DNA of 64,000 nt from Styela clava (lineage: Eukaryota; Chordata; Ascidiacea; Stolidobranchia; Styelidae), in the NCBI RefSeq assembly GCF_964204865.1, contig NC_135258.1, positions 13,569,001 to 13,633,000 of the forward strand, written 5' to 3'. How positions within the stretch are numbered: position 1 is the first letter of the stretch; every line of letters begins with the position of its first letter. A program made the position numbers and the translations under genes. Positions 22,201-33,262 of this stretch are shown one piece after another. The notes under the pieces are model-generated. The model searched no databases. It was not told the origin of the DNA and was given only the letters and a program-made list of their open reading frames with translations.

Positions 22201-24675
22201 GGAAGGGTGTGCTGCTAGGCTTTGAAATTTGGTTAAATCAGCTTTTTTCGCTATACGTAATTTTTTCAAAATGGGCCATTTTCGCTTCGATAATACCCTA
22301 GATTCTAATAAAAACAAGGCTTAGGTTCGAGTTGTGTGAAAAACTTCAGATAAACCTCTTTAATAATAAATAATCAAATCGGATGCCTCTTGGGCGGAAG
22401 GGTGTGCTGCTAGGCTTTGAAATTTGGCTAAATCAGCTTTTTTCGCTATAAGTAATTTTTCCAAATAAGGCCATTTTCGCTTCGATAATACCCTAGATTC
22501 TAATAAAAACAAGGCTTAGGTTCGAACTGTGTAAAAAACTTCAGATCAACATCTTTAATAATAAATAATCAAATCGGATGCCTCTTGGGCGGAAGGGTGG
22601 CTGCTAGGCTTTGAAATTTGATTGAATCAGCTTTTTTCGCTATACGTAATTTTTCAAAAATGGGCCATTTTCGCTTCGATAATACCCTAGATTCTAATAA
22701 AAACAAGGCTTAGGTTCGAGTTGTGTGAAAAACTTCAGATAAACCTCTTTAATAATAAACAATCAAATCGGATGCCTCTTGGGCGGAAGGGTGTGCTGCT
22801 AGGCTTTGAAATTTGGTTTAATCAGCTTTTTTCGCTATACGTAATTTTTCCAAAATGGGCCATTTTCGCTTCGATAATACCCTAGATTCTAATAAAAACA
22901 AGGCTTAGGTTCGAGTTGTGTGAAAAACTTCAGATAAACCTCTTTAATAATAAATAATCAAATCGGATGCCTCTTGGGCGGAAGGATGTGCTGCTAGGCT
23001 TTGAAATTTGGCTAAATCATCTTTTTTCGCTATAAGTAATTTTTCCAAATAAGGCCATTTTCGCTTCGATAATACCCTAGATTCTAATAAAAACAAGGCT
23101 TAGGTTCGAACTGTGTGAAAAACTTCAGATCAACATCTTTAATAATAAATAATCAAATCGGATGCCTCTTGGGCGGAAGGGTGTGCTGCTAGGCTTTGAA
23201 ATTTGATTGAATCAGCTTTTTTCGCTATACGTAATTTTTCAAAAATGGGCCATTTTCGCTTCGATAATACCCTAGATTCTAATAAAAACAAGGCTTAGGT
23301 TCGAACTGTGTGAAAAACTTCAGATAAACCTCTTTAATAATAAATAATCAAATCGGATGCCTCTTGGGCGGAAGGGTGTGCTGCTAGGCTTTGAAATTTG
23401 ATTGAATCAGCTTTTTTCGCTATACGTAATTTTTCAAAAATGGGCCATTTTCGCTTCGATAATACCCTAGATTCTAATAAAAACAAGGCTTAGGTTCGAG
23501 TTGTGTGAAAAACTTCAGATAAACCTCTTTAATAATAAACAATCAAATCGGATGCTTCTTGGGCGGAAGGGTGTGCTGCTAGGCTTTGAAATTTGGTTAA
23601 ATCAGCTTTTTTCGCTATACGTAATTTTTCCAAATAAGGCCATTTTCGCTTCGATAATACCCTAGATTCTAATAAAAACAAGGCTTAGGTTCGAACTGTG
23701 TGAAAAACTTCAGATCAACATCTTTAATAATAAATAATCAAATCGGATGCCTCTTGGGCGGAAGGGTGTGCTGCTAGGCTTTGAAATTTGATTGAATCAG
23801 CTTTTTTCGCTATACGTAATTTTTTCAAAATGGGCCATTTTCGCTTCGATAATACCCTAGATTCTAATAAAAACAAGGCTTAGGTTCGAGTTGTGTGAAA
23901 AACTTCAGATAAACCTCTTTAATAATAAACAATCAAATCGGATGCCTCTTGGGCGGAAGGGTGTGCTGCTAGGCTTTGAAATTTGGTTGAATCAGCTTTT
24001 TTCGCTATACGTAATTTTTCCAAAATGGGCCATTTTCGCTTCGATAATACCCTAGATTCTAATAAAAACAAGGCTTAGGTTCGAGTTGTGTGAAAAACTT
24101 CAGATAAACCTCTTTAATAATAAATAATCAAATCGGATGCTTCTTGGGCGGAAGGATGTGCTGCTAGGCTTTGAAATTTGGCTAAATCAGCTTTTTTGAC
24201 TATAAGTAATTTTTCCAAATAAGGCCATTTTCGCTTCGATAATACCCTAGATTCTAATAAAAACAAGGCTTAGGTTCGAGTTGTGTGAAAAACTTCAGAT
24301 AAACCTCTTTAATAATAAATAATCAAATCGGATGCCTCTTGGGCGGAAGGGTGTGCTGCTAGGCTTTGAAATTTGGTTAAATCAGATTTTTTCGCTATAC
24401 GTAATTTTTCCAAAATGGGCCATTTTCGCTTCGATAATACCCTAGATTCTAATAAAAACAAGACTTAGGTTCGAGTTGTGTGAATAACTTCAGATAAACC
24501 TCTTCAATAATAAATAATCAAATCGGATGCCTCTTGGGCGGAAGGATGTGCTGCTAGGCTTTGAAATTTGACTAAATCAGCTTTTTTAGCTATAGGTAAT
24601 TTTCCGAATAAGGACGTTTTTTAGCTATGAGAATACCCTAGGTTTTAAAATTTGGAAGGCTTATGTTCTCCTATG
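19293..24675 (-). repeat. Inverted half of the satellite, about 27 units
   Basis: All units are reverse-complemented relative to the left half. The first two units (19293-19680) still resemble the left-half type, then a very homogeneous subtype takes over, with cgcttcgataataccctag and gcctcttgggcggaagg. Private variants recur every 585 bp (three units): actgtgt at 21941, 22526, 23110 and 23695 with cagatcaacatc just after it. Larger repeats are also visible: the rare cttttttgactataag variant occurs at about 20681 and 24190, 18 units apart. Confidence 0.93.
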
Positions 24676-25007
24676 GGGGTACGCTGACTCCCCATTTTTT
24701 AAACTCGTCATCCATCTCCTTAGTTTTGTTTACTGTACAACTTGACTTGATTTAGGAATTGCTCATCTGCTATTTCGAAGGAAGTTAAATAAAATTCGTG
24801 TCATTTTTATTGTTTTTTCATTGTTTATCATGTAATTTATTGTTATTTTTTGCTTTGTAGATGTTAATTTATCGTAAATGATTAGTATCTTCCCATTGAT
24901 CGTATTCTAAATTCGTTTTTCTACATTTTTTCGGATGTAGATTATGACACTCCTTCATTTCTGCTGCCAATATTCACCTTTCCGCTTCGCCGCACACAAA
25001 GGTCAAA

Positions 25008-25029
25008 TTGCTACTAGCTTCACAGTGGT
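25008..25029 (-). repeat. Right copy of the 22-bp inverted repeat flanking the satellite
   Basis: Exact reverse complement of 15208-15229 (reads ttgctactagcttcacagtg and two more bases on the + strand). It sits about 330 bp beyond the right edge of the satellite. Confidence 0.6.
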
Positions 25030-25072
25030 ATGAAAATGTGCAAACCTATGCTGGCGCTTCGTGCTAAAATAT

Positions 25073-25447
25073 ATGAAAAATCGATTGATTGCAATAAAAT
25101 CGACTCTACCGGTACCGGCATATAACGTCTACACAATTAACTTGACAGAACTTAGTGTGAACATCAATTGTCAGTTCTCAAGGTTTACCGGTACAGTATT
25201 ACTGCAATCTAAATCCTGCACGACAATGGCGCAATGTATATTTTTCCGACCCTTGACCCTAGAAAAAAATGCTCAGGGAAACGTCACCTTTGACATATTG
25301 ATCTTACCTGAGAGAAAGATTCTTCATTATCACAAACAATGTCAACAAATAGAAATAAAGGCAAATGGTCAAACTTTCTTCTTAATTTTCCTTTTGAATG
25401 ATGAAAAATCACCCACGCTCGCTAAACTCAGTTCAGCAGATAATTAA
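25073..25447 (+). CDS. Unrecognised open frame, 124 codons, probably not a gene
   Basis: The frame starts ATG at 25073 and ends TAA at 25445-25447. The peptide (MKNRLIAIKSTLPVPAYN to LAKLSSADN) has mixed composition with no signal peptide, repeat or domain that I know. There is no splice context or neighbouring exon. Frames of this length are expected occasionally by chance in 64 kb. Listed only because it is the longest frame in a stretch without genes. Confidence 0.15.
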   Translation: MKNRLIAIKSTLPVPAYNVYTINLTELSVNINCQFSRFTGTVLLQSKSCTTMAQCIFFRPLTLEKNAQGNVTFDILILPERKILHYHKQCQQIEIKANGQTFFLIFLLNDEKSPTLAKLSSADN

Positions 25448-25539
25448 ACTGCAGCTCGCGAAATTGTAGCAAGTAGTGTCTATCTACTTAACGTCACAGA
25501 AATGCATGGCTAACTGTTGAATATGGGTCAAGGTTAAAT

Positions 25540-25654
25540 CGTAGTAGTATATATTTACGGTTAAATCTCAATCTGACATATAAAGAAATTTTAATGTGGG
25601 TAGGGCAAAACCAAGGTATAAACTGTGTTTTACCGTAAATATATACTACTACCG
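25540..25654. repeat. Inverted repeat / hairpin, arms of about 22 bp
   Basis: The left arm at 25540-25561 (cgtagtagtatatatttacg) pairs with the right arm at 25632-25654, with about 70 nt between them and one mismatch or indel. It may be a small MITE remnant or simply a foldback; no target duplication was identified. Confidence 0.5.
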
Positions 25655-27263
25655 GTTTTACTAAGTGCAAGATATTATATTTATAAATGTAAACTACGTA
25701 ATGAGAGGCCTCAATTTGATCAATTTTTATATATGATAAAAAGTATTTTCAACTGTGAAAAAATTATTTCCACCAAAAAATGTAAACTGTCGAATCATGT
25801 AAAAAAGTGGAAAATTATCATGAACTCATTTTTTCAAGTGCAATTGTATTTATATGTTATCGTGTGTATAAAAAGTGATGTTTTTAACAATAAAAAACAA
25901 AAACAGAAAGTAAACGGCATAGAAAGGTAAAAATGAAGAAGCAATAGAACATTTATAATAAATACAATATATAAAATATTCAATCATATTTTAGTTATAA
26001 CTTATGTTCAACACAATTCTGTTGATTTTCGCGGCGCTCTTAGCAAGTCGCGCGTCGCACCCTTTTCTTTCTATTGAAAAAATAAAATGAAACGATAAAT
26101 GGAAAAATACATAACGACCAAATTGTTCCGTAATATCATCAAATTTATATCATGTTCGATTGATATACACAAATTAATAGTTATATGTAAATTATACAGT
26201 CAATAGTTGATTGTCCATGGTATAAGGTTTAATTCCGATATTTGAACAATCCCCATAATGCCATTGAATTGTGTTCCGGCATAACAATATTCTCAACATG
26301 ATGTAGCGGTCGTCCAATTCATCCATAGTAGATTATACATTAATATACAGTATATTATTATATATTTTGAGAAATAAAAGAGGGGAGAAAAAAACAAACA
26401 AAGTTAGACATGAAATACCACAACAACAATTTTATCTGCACCCTTTGGAATCCGCTTGCATAAAGTATAACTTTTAAATAGGGAGCCCCAAACTTCAGGT
26501 TTTCTGCAAATATATTTTGTTGCTTTACTGAATTCATTTACTGCCAGATGGGATGAACAGCATAGGCAGCCGAAAATTAGGGCGGGGGTATGTTTTTAAT
26601 ATGACGTAATTCCACGCTCGCGCCTTTCGCTCAGAATAAGGCCGGGTACAACTACCACTGAATCTTCACACAGATATACTCCGCTGATCACATATATACA
26701 TTTTCAGCGTATTGCTGAAATGGTTATTGTATTATTTATTTCATCAACGTGTGCGTAAAGTACTGTGATTAGATAATTAGCATTCATTTAAAAATAAAAA
26801 GAGCTCATAACACGGGTAAAGGAAAGTATATAAAACTGCGGATGTTATCTGAGCTGTGACAACCTATATGACCCATAACATGCTTTACTATTCCAAAAAG
26901 GTGTGAAACCACAGAAATAATACAACAGGTTTTATATACCTTATCGAAACAGAAAATATGAATATTGGCTTTCTTTAGTTTGAGCACAGTGAGTGAAAAA
27001 CATATTAATATGCGGAGAAATTAATCGAGATCGAAGTAAATTATATAAGTATAAGTTTATTTCGACTCCATAAACAGCACATTTGGCAGATAAAAACAAA
27101 TAAATAAAAACTGATTATGAAATCAGGGGAGCAAACGAAACCTTAGATAAGGTTTATAACGTACAAAATATAAGATGGAAGGTTTTGCCAAGAGGAAGTG
27201 GTACGTGTTTACTCACCTAAAATTATTGAGTTATTTCACACACGCTCACATGCACCCACCAGC

Positions 27264-27279
27264 CACACACACACACACA
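27264..27279. repeat. (CA)n microsatellite
   Basis: Perfect CA dinucleotide run of about eight units in non-coding DNA. Confidence 0.85.
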
Positions 27280-27641
27280 ACCACTGAGAAGTTATTTAAG
27301 TAAGAATAAAACGCGATATATTTAGGGTATACTATACAGTAAACAAAAATAAATAAATAATAGAAAAGAAAAAAATTATCCCCATGTTCCAGTTTGATGA
27401 GCGCAACATGGACATTAAGTTGCGCACATCGGGGAATACGTTGAACAGAAATGTTTCTACGAGGATTTTCTCTAGGGATCGGAATCTTTCCGTTTTAGCC
27501 TGATCTATTTGTTATACTTTGCATGAAGAGATGAGTATGAGATTTGAATCTGCAATGCAATCATAGTTAAGTCTAGAAGCCTTCTTCCATCTATTTGTAC
27601 AGAAAATTCGATATTGATTGGTCCATTTGTTGTGGAGATAT

Positions 27642-27655
27642 CCCCCCCCCCCCCC
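27642..27655. repeat. Poly-C run (C14)
   Basis: Fourteen consecutive C bases in otherwise AT-rich DNA. The length is prone to sequencing error. Confidence 0.85.
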
Positions 27656-29152
27656 TAAAAAAACAACGATATATCAAAACAATCAATATGGACCTTTTTC
27701 TTCCAATAACGATGCATCAGAAAAGTGGTGTATTCATGTATATATGAACACCTCGTGCCAATCCTGTGAACCGGGTTAAACTACGTATAGGAACCAAATT
27801 AGATCAAAGGCGATAAAGCAATAATCTGCACAGTAGCCTCAATTTTTTTTCCTACCGCAACTACTGGTATTCAGTAGTTGTGTCTCATTTAGTTACTTTT
27901 TTATAGGTCCATCGCGACTCCAGTCACACAATTAACATGATCAGTATATTTCGTTTGTTGTAACAGTTTTCTATATGCTTGTTTTTTGTGTTGACAAATA
28001 AAAGATTGATTGATTGCAACCAGGATGCCTATGATTGACATTGGTAAAACTGAATATACTGTATACATGTAGTTGATATTATCTAGCCAGAAACTCAATA
28101 TGAAAGCTGGAAGTAAACATGCTGTAATTAAAAGTGTTTCAAGTTTTCATTTCTTTCTTTGTTTCAATTTGAGCAGACTTATTCAAATGTTATTTTGAAA
28201 GCATTCCAACGCTTGACAGCTTGACGCTCCTTAACAAAATTATTACACAAATCTCAGGAATCAAGTATATTCACGAAATCAACAATAACCAATGTATATT
28301 TGAGTCAGACACAAAATGAAAAAATAATAACAAACAACCTTGTGTGAATGAAAATACTGATGCTATGGAAAGATTCGTCTTCAAATATTATTGGTGATAC
28401 AAGCATCTCAATGCACCATATCATGCCATGTTCATAACCATATTGGGTAGCAGTAGCAGCTTACAAGGATAAGTCAAGTTGCAAAATGATAAAGGGTAAT
28501 TACCGGTATAACTCAGTGCTACTTTGGTTAAATTTTTTGATTTAAACCGAAGAACTTCAACACCATAGCAATGAGAATTTGAAGTTATTAAATCACAGTT
28601 GAACAATATAAGTAAGTTGAAAGTTACACATAGGCATAAACAGTGAAGCATGCATACCATATCTTATTTTTGTAGAACAATATGGAACATATATTGCCCT
28701 ATAGCAACTAACATATCAAAATTTAGTACTTTACTGATATAAAATATGTGACTGTTAAAATACGTTTGCATGCATAAATACTATCTAGGTAGGACAAACC
28801 ATTCGAATGATTTAAAAAATGAAACCCTTCTTAAAATGATGTAAATTGCAACTCTTTTGATTGTGATGGGCAACACATGCCTGTGTCTGGGTTAACCAAC
28901 CCCTATTGGCTTGAAGCATATCAGGATCATGGGCTCATATAATGAAAATTATATAGATATTTATTGGACATAACCCTCTCAATAAAGCGACACCAAACAA
29001 CTTTAACTGTGGTAGCAGAGTAAACAACTATAGCATTTACTACAACTGATGGTGATTGTTTTGTCTATGAGAGATATATAAAATGTACCACAAGTAAACT
29101 CTTTCCAATAATAGACTATGGCACAACATTAGCCACATTACAAGTGTGCAAC

Positions 29153-30829
29153 TCAAAAAAATTCACCGTCTTTCCAGACATCACTGCCCTCACTTTTATT
29201 GTCAAATGGTGAGTCATCTGCTTGATAAGTTTCAGCTATATTATTATTTGCGTTCGAATTATGAGATAATTTATTGTATTGTTCATTATTAGGATTGTAA
29301 TACTGATTTCGTGATGTTTGACTTGGTCGAGGTAATGATCTACGAGGAGTTGTATTTTGTGGTCTAGCTATACCGGATCTGGGAGATGAGGGTTCTGAAC
29401 CCGAATCAGAATTTGTGAGTCTAGAACTTGTACGAGAAGAATAAGATGGTGGTTTTAGTTGTCTACCAATTCTACTTTTCGGTTTAGTGTCAGAATTCGT
29501 AGCTCGGCCATAACCAGGGGATGCCTGAGGAAGAGCAGATGTATAAACTCTACCAATATTGCTTCTTCGTGTTGCTGTTGGATCCGACGAGATTGATGAT
29601 CCAGAGGATAAGTCATCTCTACGTAGATCCGGTGAACTTCTATTTATGCTTCTTATTGTACTTAAATCTGTAGATGGACTTTGCATTCTTCTGGAGTGAG
29701 ATTTTTCAGGAGGCAATGCACTTTCTTTAATTCGATTTGCAGGAGAACTAGTTCTTCTACTTGGCGATTCCTTTCTTCGGCCAGGTGAAACCATTCGTTG
29801 GTGAGAAGCTTCAATTCTATTTGAAGGCAGTTCCATCCTTCGAACTGGGGGTTCCATTCTTCTAGCAGGTGATTCACTTCTCCTTGCTGGAGATTCTTGT
29901 CTTCTTATTGGTGATTCTCTTCTTCTGCTAGGGGATTCTCTTCTAGCTGGAGATTCTCCTCTTCTAGATGGAGATTCCCTTCTAGCTGGTGATTCTCTTC
30001 TGACTGGAGATTCTCTTCTGGAACCATGGGAACTTGTTGATTCTTTAGCATTTCTTTGCATTCCTCGTGATCGATTACTAGGTGAAGGGCTTCTTTGTCT
30101 GTGTCGTCCTACGACAGACCCATCACTTGGAATTAGTCCATGTACTGATGTCATTGTATGGCTAGGTAAAGGCATGTGGTGTACATGGTGCATTGCATTT
30201 GATTTTGTGGGAACTTCTGGTTGATTATAGTTATCTCCTCCACCCCCATGAGATGAGAATAATCGACGTTCCAATGGGGTATTATTGGACAATGAAGGAA
30301 TCTCAAACTCGTCTTCAGTTTCCTTTAAAGCAGAAGAACGCGAGGATCTTCCAAAAGATGGAGACTCGAACTGTATACTTTCGTATCCAAATGTTGTATC
30401 GAGGCTAGCCAAGATGCTCTTTTTTGCTTTCGCCAACTCTGGGGTGGCAGGGTGTTCCAGATCGTTTCGCATCCATGATTCTAGAACTCCACGATTTTCT
30501 GAATACCTTGTTTTGGATGGTGAATACAACCAATCAGTTTCAGCTGTCTGGTTTAGGACTTGTAATTCTGATTCAACCACAACTTCCTCATGTACCGGTA
30601 CATATTTATGTTCAGTATCGTTATCTTGTTTAGATTCATCACTTGATGATGAACGTGCGACAGAATTTAAATCAGTTTTTGAATGTGGACTCAGTTTCCC
30701 AGTTTTATAACGAAGATGTTGATTCTGTCGTTCCAACTTCTTCACTAAATCCTTTAATTTTTGAACCTCACAGTCGGCAGTAGTTACCGGTAATTCCGCA
30801 TTATTTGTAATTTTTTTCGCAAAAGACAT
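29153..30829 (-). CDS. SLAIN: SLAIN motif-containing protein (SLAIN1/2 family)
   Basis: Intronless frame of 558 residues; the start is the ATG at 30829, since codons further upstream have no ATG. Vertebrate SLAIN1/2 bind EB1, CLASPs and ch-TOG at growing microtubule plus ends. Seen: N-terminal coiled coil CEVQKLKDLVKKLERQNQ (20-37), conserved WLYSPSK (100-106), then VLESWMRNDLEHPATPEL and AKKSILASLD (115-144), and the diagnostic C-terminus DVWKDGEFF matching the DSWKDG end of vertebrate SLAINs. RRSLPRPSQ (497-505) matches a conserved basic SLP segment. The middle (271-365) is a run of about fifteen degenerate RRESP-type units, strongly basic and likely phosphorylated, which may bind microtubules. 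Vertebrate SLAIN genes have several exons, so this one has lost introns or is an expressed retrocopy. The frame is intact, arguing against a dead copy. Confidence 0.9.
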   Translation of the reverse strand: MSFAKKITNNAELPVTTADCEVQKLKDLVKKLERQNQHLRYKTGKLSPHSKTDLNSVARSSSSDESKQDNDTEHKYVPVHEEVVVESELQVLNQTAETDWLYSPSKTRYSENRGVLESWMRNDLEHPATPELAKAKKSILASLDTTFGYESIQFESPSFGRSSRSSALKETEDEFEIPSLSNNTPLERRLFSSHGGGGDNYNQPEVPTKSNAMHHVHHMPLPSHTMTSVHGLIPSDGSVVGRHRQRSPSPSNRSRGMQRNAKESTSSHGSRRESPVRRESPARRESPSRRGESPARRESPSRRRESPIRRQESPARRSESPARRMEPPVRRMELPSNRIEASHQRMVSPGRRKESPSRRTSSPANRIKESALPPEKSHSRRMQSPSTDLSTIRSINRSSPDLRRDDLSSGSSISSDPTATRRSNIGRVYTSALPQASPGYGRATNSDTKPKSRIGRQLKPPSYSSRTSSRLTNSDSGSEPSSPRSGIARPQNTTPRRSLPRPSQTSRNQYYNPNNEQYNKLSHNSNANNNIAETYQADDSPFDNKSEGSDVWKDGEFF

Positions 30830-32851
30830 TTTTGACAGTGGTATACCATTTGAACTTAATATTATTGAACTTATCAATTCTATTCTGATTCAATATATTT
30901 GAAATGGTATTTTATGGTTATTCATCAGAAAAGCTGAATGCAAAGCAAAGAAAATTATAAACTGACGTTAAAAAACATTGCATGCCGTTGAAAACTTGTG
31001 ATATTCACCATAAACATAATTGCTACCTAATCGCGATTTAATTCACACTTTAGTTGACTGCCAACAGATTCAAAAGACTTGAAACTTATAAACATCTTTT
31101 CTCATAGATTGATATGTCCAAAGTAGCAGTGAACAGTGTAGTTAGAAGAGTTGTGCTATATTTATATTATTATTGTTCTATACATGCCTAGAAAAGATAT
31201 CATGTATTCTTTATTACCAAGCATACAATCAAAGAATCGTATGATAGGTAGTGGCATATCCCAAGTTTAGAAAAAATGATTCCTTCACTTCAACTATTAC
31301 ATATAACAGTTGTCTGATATTAAATCAGACAGTGACAATCTCTTGTTATGCTCACACATGTAATGCAAATTTTCCTAAGACAAAAAAAAAACATAGATGG
31401 AGTGCAGGGTGGAGGCATAACATAGACCAAACATAACCATTTTTTCTGTAACAATTGAAAGAGAATGGCTGATGATACTATGTTATATTGAATGAATATT
31501 ATGCAACTTGGGAAGTATATAGTGGAATAAAGAACCAAACAGGGAAGAAAAATTTGTGCTGCAATACTGTATTTCAGTGAGAGCAATTACAGTGATAAAT
31601 TATAAATTTATGAATAACATGACAATGAATGGTGATTACCAGTAACTGCAGAAGAGAGAAAAAGTAATTTTTGTATTAATAAAATGACTAAATCAAAAGT
31701 TTGTAGGTATAACTAATATAATGGTCTTTTTTACAATATATGTTTTATACATACCAGTGAGTCTCAATCATTTATATTGAATAAATAAAGTGTGAAATAT
31801 GAAAAACATCCTATGGTTAAAAACTGTCAATACTATATATATAATATATATATATAGATGCCAATACAGACTCTCTTTATTAAAGCTATCATATATTTAC
31901 TATGTGGCATGAATTGTCAGAAGCTCTGAATTTGTTGAAATAAAGTACGTAAGCATAGGATAAAATGATAATACTTTGAAATTTTTTTATTGTTTACACA
32001 AAGCTCCTAGGGAAAGGACCAAGCCATTCCATCAAATGAAAACCAGATTGAAACAATATTAGCTAGAGCTCACATCAAATATTTACACAATCGCTATTTG
32101 AACAATATTTTGAAGTTGAAAAAAATAATCAAATATGAATATGTAAAAACTGTATCCCTTTACCACCTTGAATTTATCCCAAATAACTCTTATATCTAAA
32201 CATATTGATGAGAAATGTAGCATTCAGGCTTCACTTGTTTTCATCTTAATATGCATATTACAGTATTGAAGAATTTTTTAAAGAGTTCCATTCATTATGC
32301 AATCCAAGGATATTGAGCATCAGGCTACTTATCTACCATGTCTGTTTTGATAATTTTTGTTGAACTGAAATTTAGAATCAATATTTTTCATGATTTGAAC
32401 TCCAGTTGACGTTACAGCGTTATGGCAGATAGTCTAGTTTTATCTTTTTACATTCTGTATTTCAACTTTTATTTTGTTCACTACGGCATAAAACAAAACA
32501 AACGGAAAAACAAAATGCAGAGGACCTGGAGGGCGGGCATACCTTAACGACAAAGTTAAAAGAAGTACGGGTAGGTGCGCCCATCCACCAAATAGTTTTA
32601 GCAAAATTATTTAAGTATTTGTTGGTAAGTTACAATATACAGACACAGACCTATGTTTCACACATTATTGAATATTTTGGAACAGCTATGCCTGTGTCTC
32701 TATTATACAAATTAAACGAAGTAGGGAATTATACTAGATTTTTTGCCAACCCAGCAATGGGAAATTGCTGACGACTGGTCTAAGTTTATGTATCGATGTA
32801 ACTTAACCGTACCAGTACAGCAGTAGTAATCGAGTCTCATGTAGTTTCCTA

Positions 32852-33262
32852 CCCAACGTACTTCTAGTAGGCGTAGCATAACGATTTTTTCACGTGTCAA
32901 TCCTAACCCCCACCTGACCACACCATCCCCAAATTAAGTCACTATGACGTCACAGTGATGAATAGAGCCCTTCAAACTATGCGAACTGTCATCCAAGACG
33001 CGCAGACGAGAACCCGAAATCGAACAGCCATTCCTCTCGTTTTCTCGTCGCAACGATCCCGATAGGAAAGAGATCGCTGACGTTACTCAGTTCTTTATCG
33101 TCAGTGCCGATGCCATTTCGGGCGATCGTACGAGTATTTGGCAAGCTCTATGACGTGATTGTGACGTCGTATTGACGTAATTTTTGGATGGCGTAGTCAG
33201 GTGAGGGTTAGGATTGGCATGTCAGAAGATTGTTATGCTACGCCTGCTAGAAGTACGTTAGG
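32852..33262. mobile_element. MITE with long (~65-70 bp) inverted ends and clustered TGACG motifs
   Basis: The left end cccaacgtacttctagtag extends through gcgtagcataacg and caatcctaacccccacctgac. It is matched in inverse orientation by the right end at about 33196-33262 (cagaaccordingly shared blocks gttaggattgg, ttatgctacgcctgc and agaagtacgttagg). The arms are about 80-85% alike by eye. TA dinucleotides flank both ends (32850-32851, 33263-33264), compatible with a mariner-type target, but TA alone is weak evidence. The interior carries several TGACGT(CA)-like motifs (32945, 33079, 33151, 33164, 33172) and is more GC-rich than its surroundings. No reading frame. Confidence 0.75.

Larger units (their letters stand above)
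16396..24675. repeat. 195-bp satellite array in two opposed orientations (about 41 units)
   Basis: Landmarks recur at 195-bp spacing: agaatctgg at 16531, 16726, 16921, 17116, 17311 and so on, and the inverted landmark gattctaataaaaac at 19766, 19961, 20156 and onward. Each unit contains a gcgaaaatggcc block, an attacgtatagcgaaaaaag block and a tagcagcacacccttccgc block, or their complements. Orientation flips at about 19293. Units at both edges (16396-16530 and 24570-24675) are clearly degenerate, as expected at satellite margins. There is no long reading frame. Function is unknown; it could be pericentromeric-type or dispersed satellite DNA. Confidence 0.97.
24676..29152. other. Intergenic between the satellite and SLAIN
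   Basis: No convincing gene. Contents: the right copy of the 22-bp inverted repeat, an unrecognised frame at 25073, a hairpin-forming inverted repeat at 25540-25654, a (CA)n run at 27264-27279 and a C14 run at 27642-27655. A minus-strand sequence near 27930-28030 with tandem atca units next to ttttatttg looks like the tail of a dispersed retroelement. A minus-strand AATAAA at 28960-28965 lies about 190 bp beyond the SLAIN stop and may be its polyadenylation signal. Confidence 0.45.

Noticed and set aside
16396..24675. CRISPR-like array
   Set aside because: The 195-bp units are contiguous without unique spacers and the genome is eukaryotic; this is satellite DNA.
25625..25930. 101-codon Lys-rich frame right of the hairpin
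   Set aside because: Lys/Asn/Ile-rich composition mirrors local A-richness, and it overlaps the inverted repeat arm.
29662..30710. Alternative frames overlapping SLAIN on both strands
   Set aside because: They are shadows of the repetitive RRESP-coding sequence and have no independent support.
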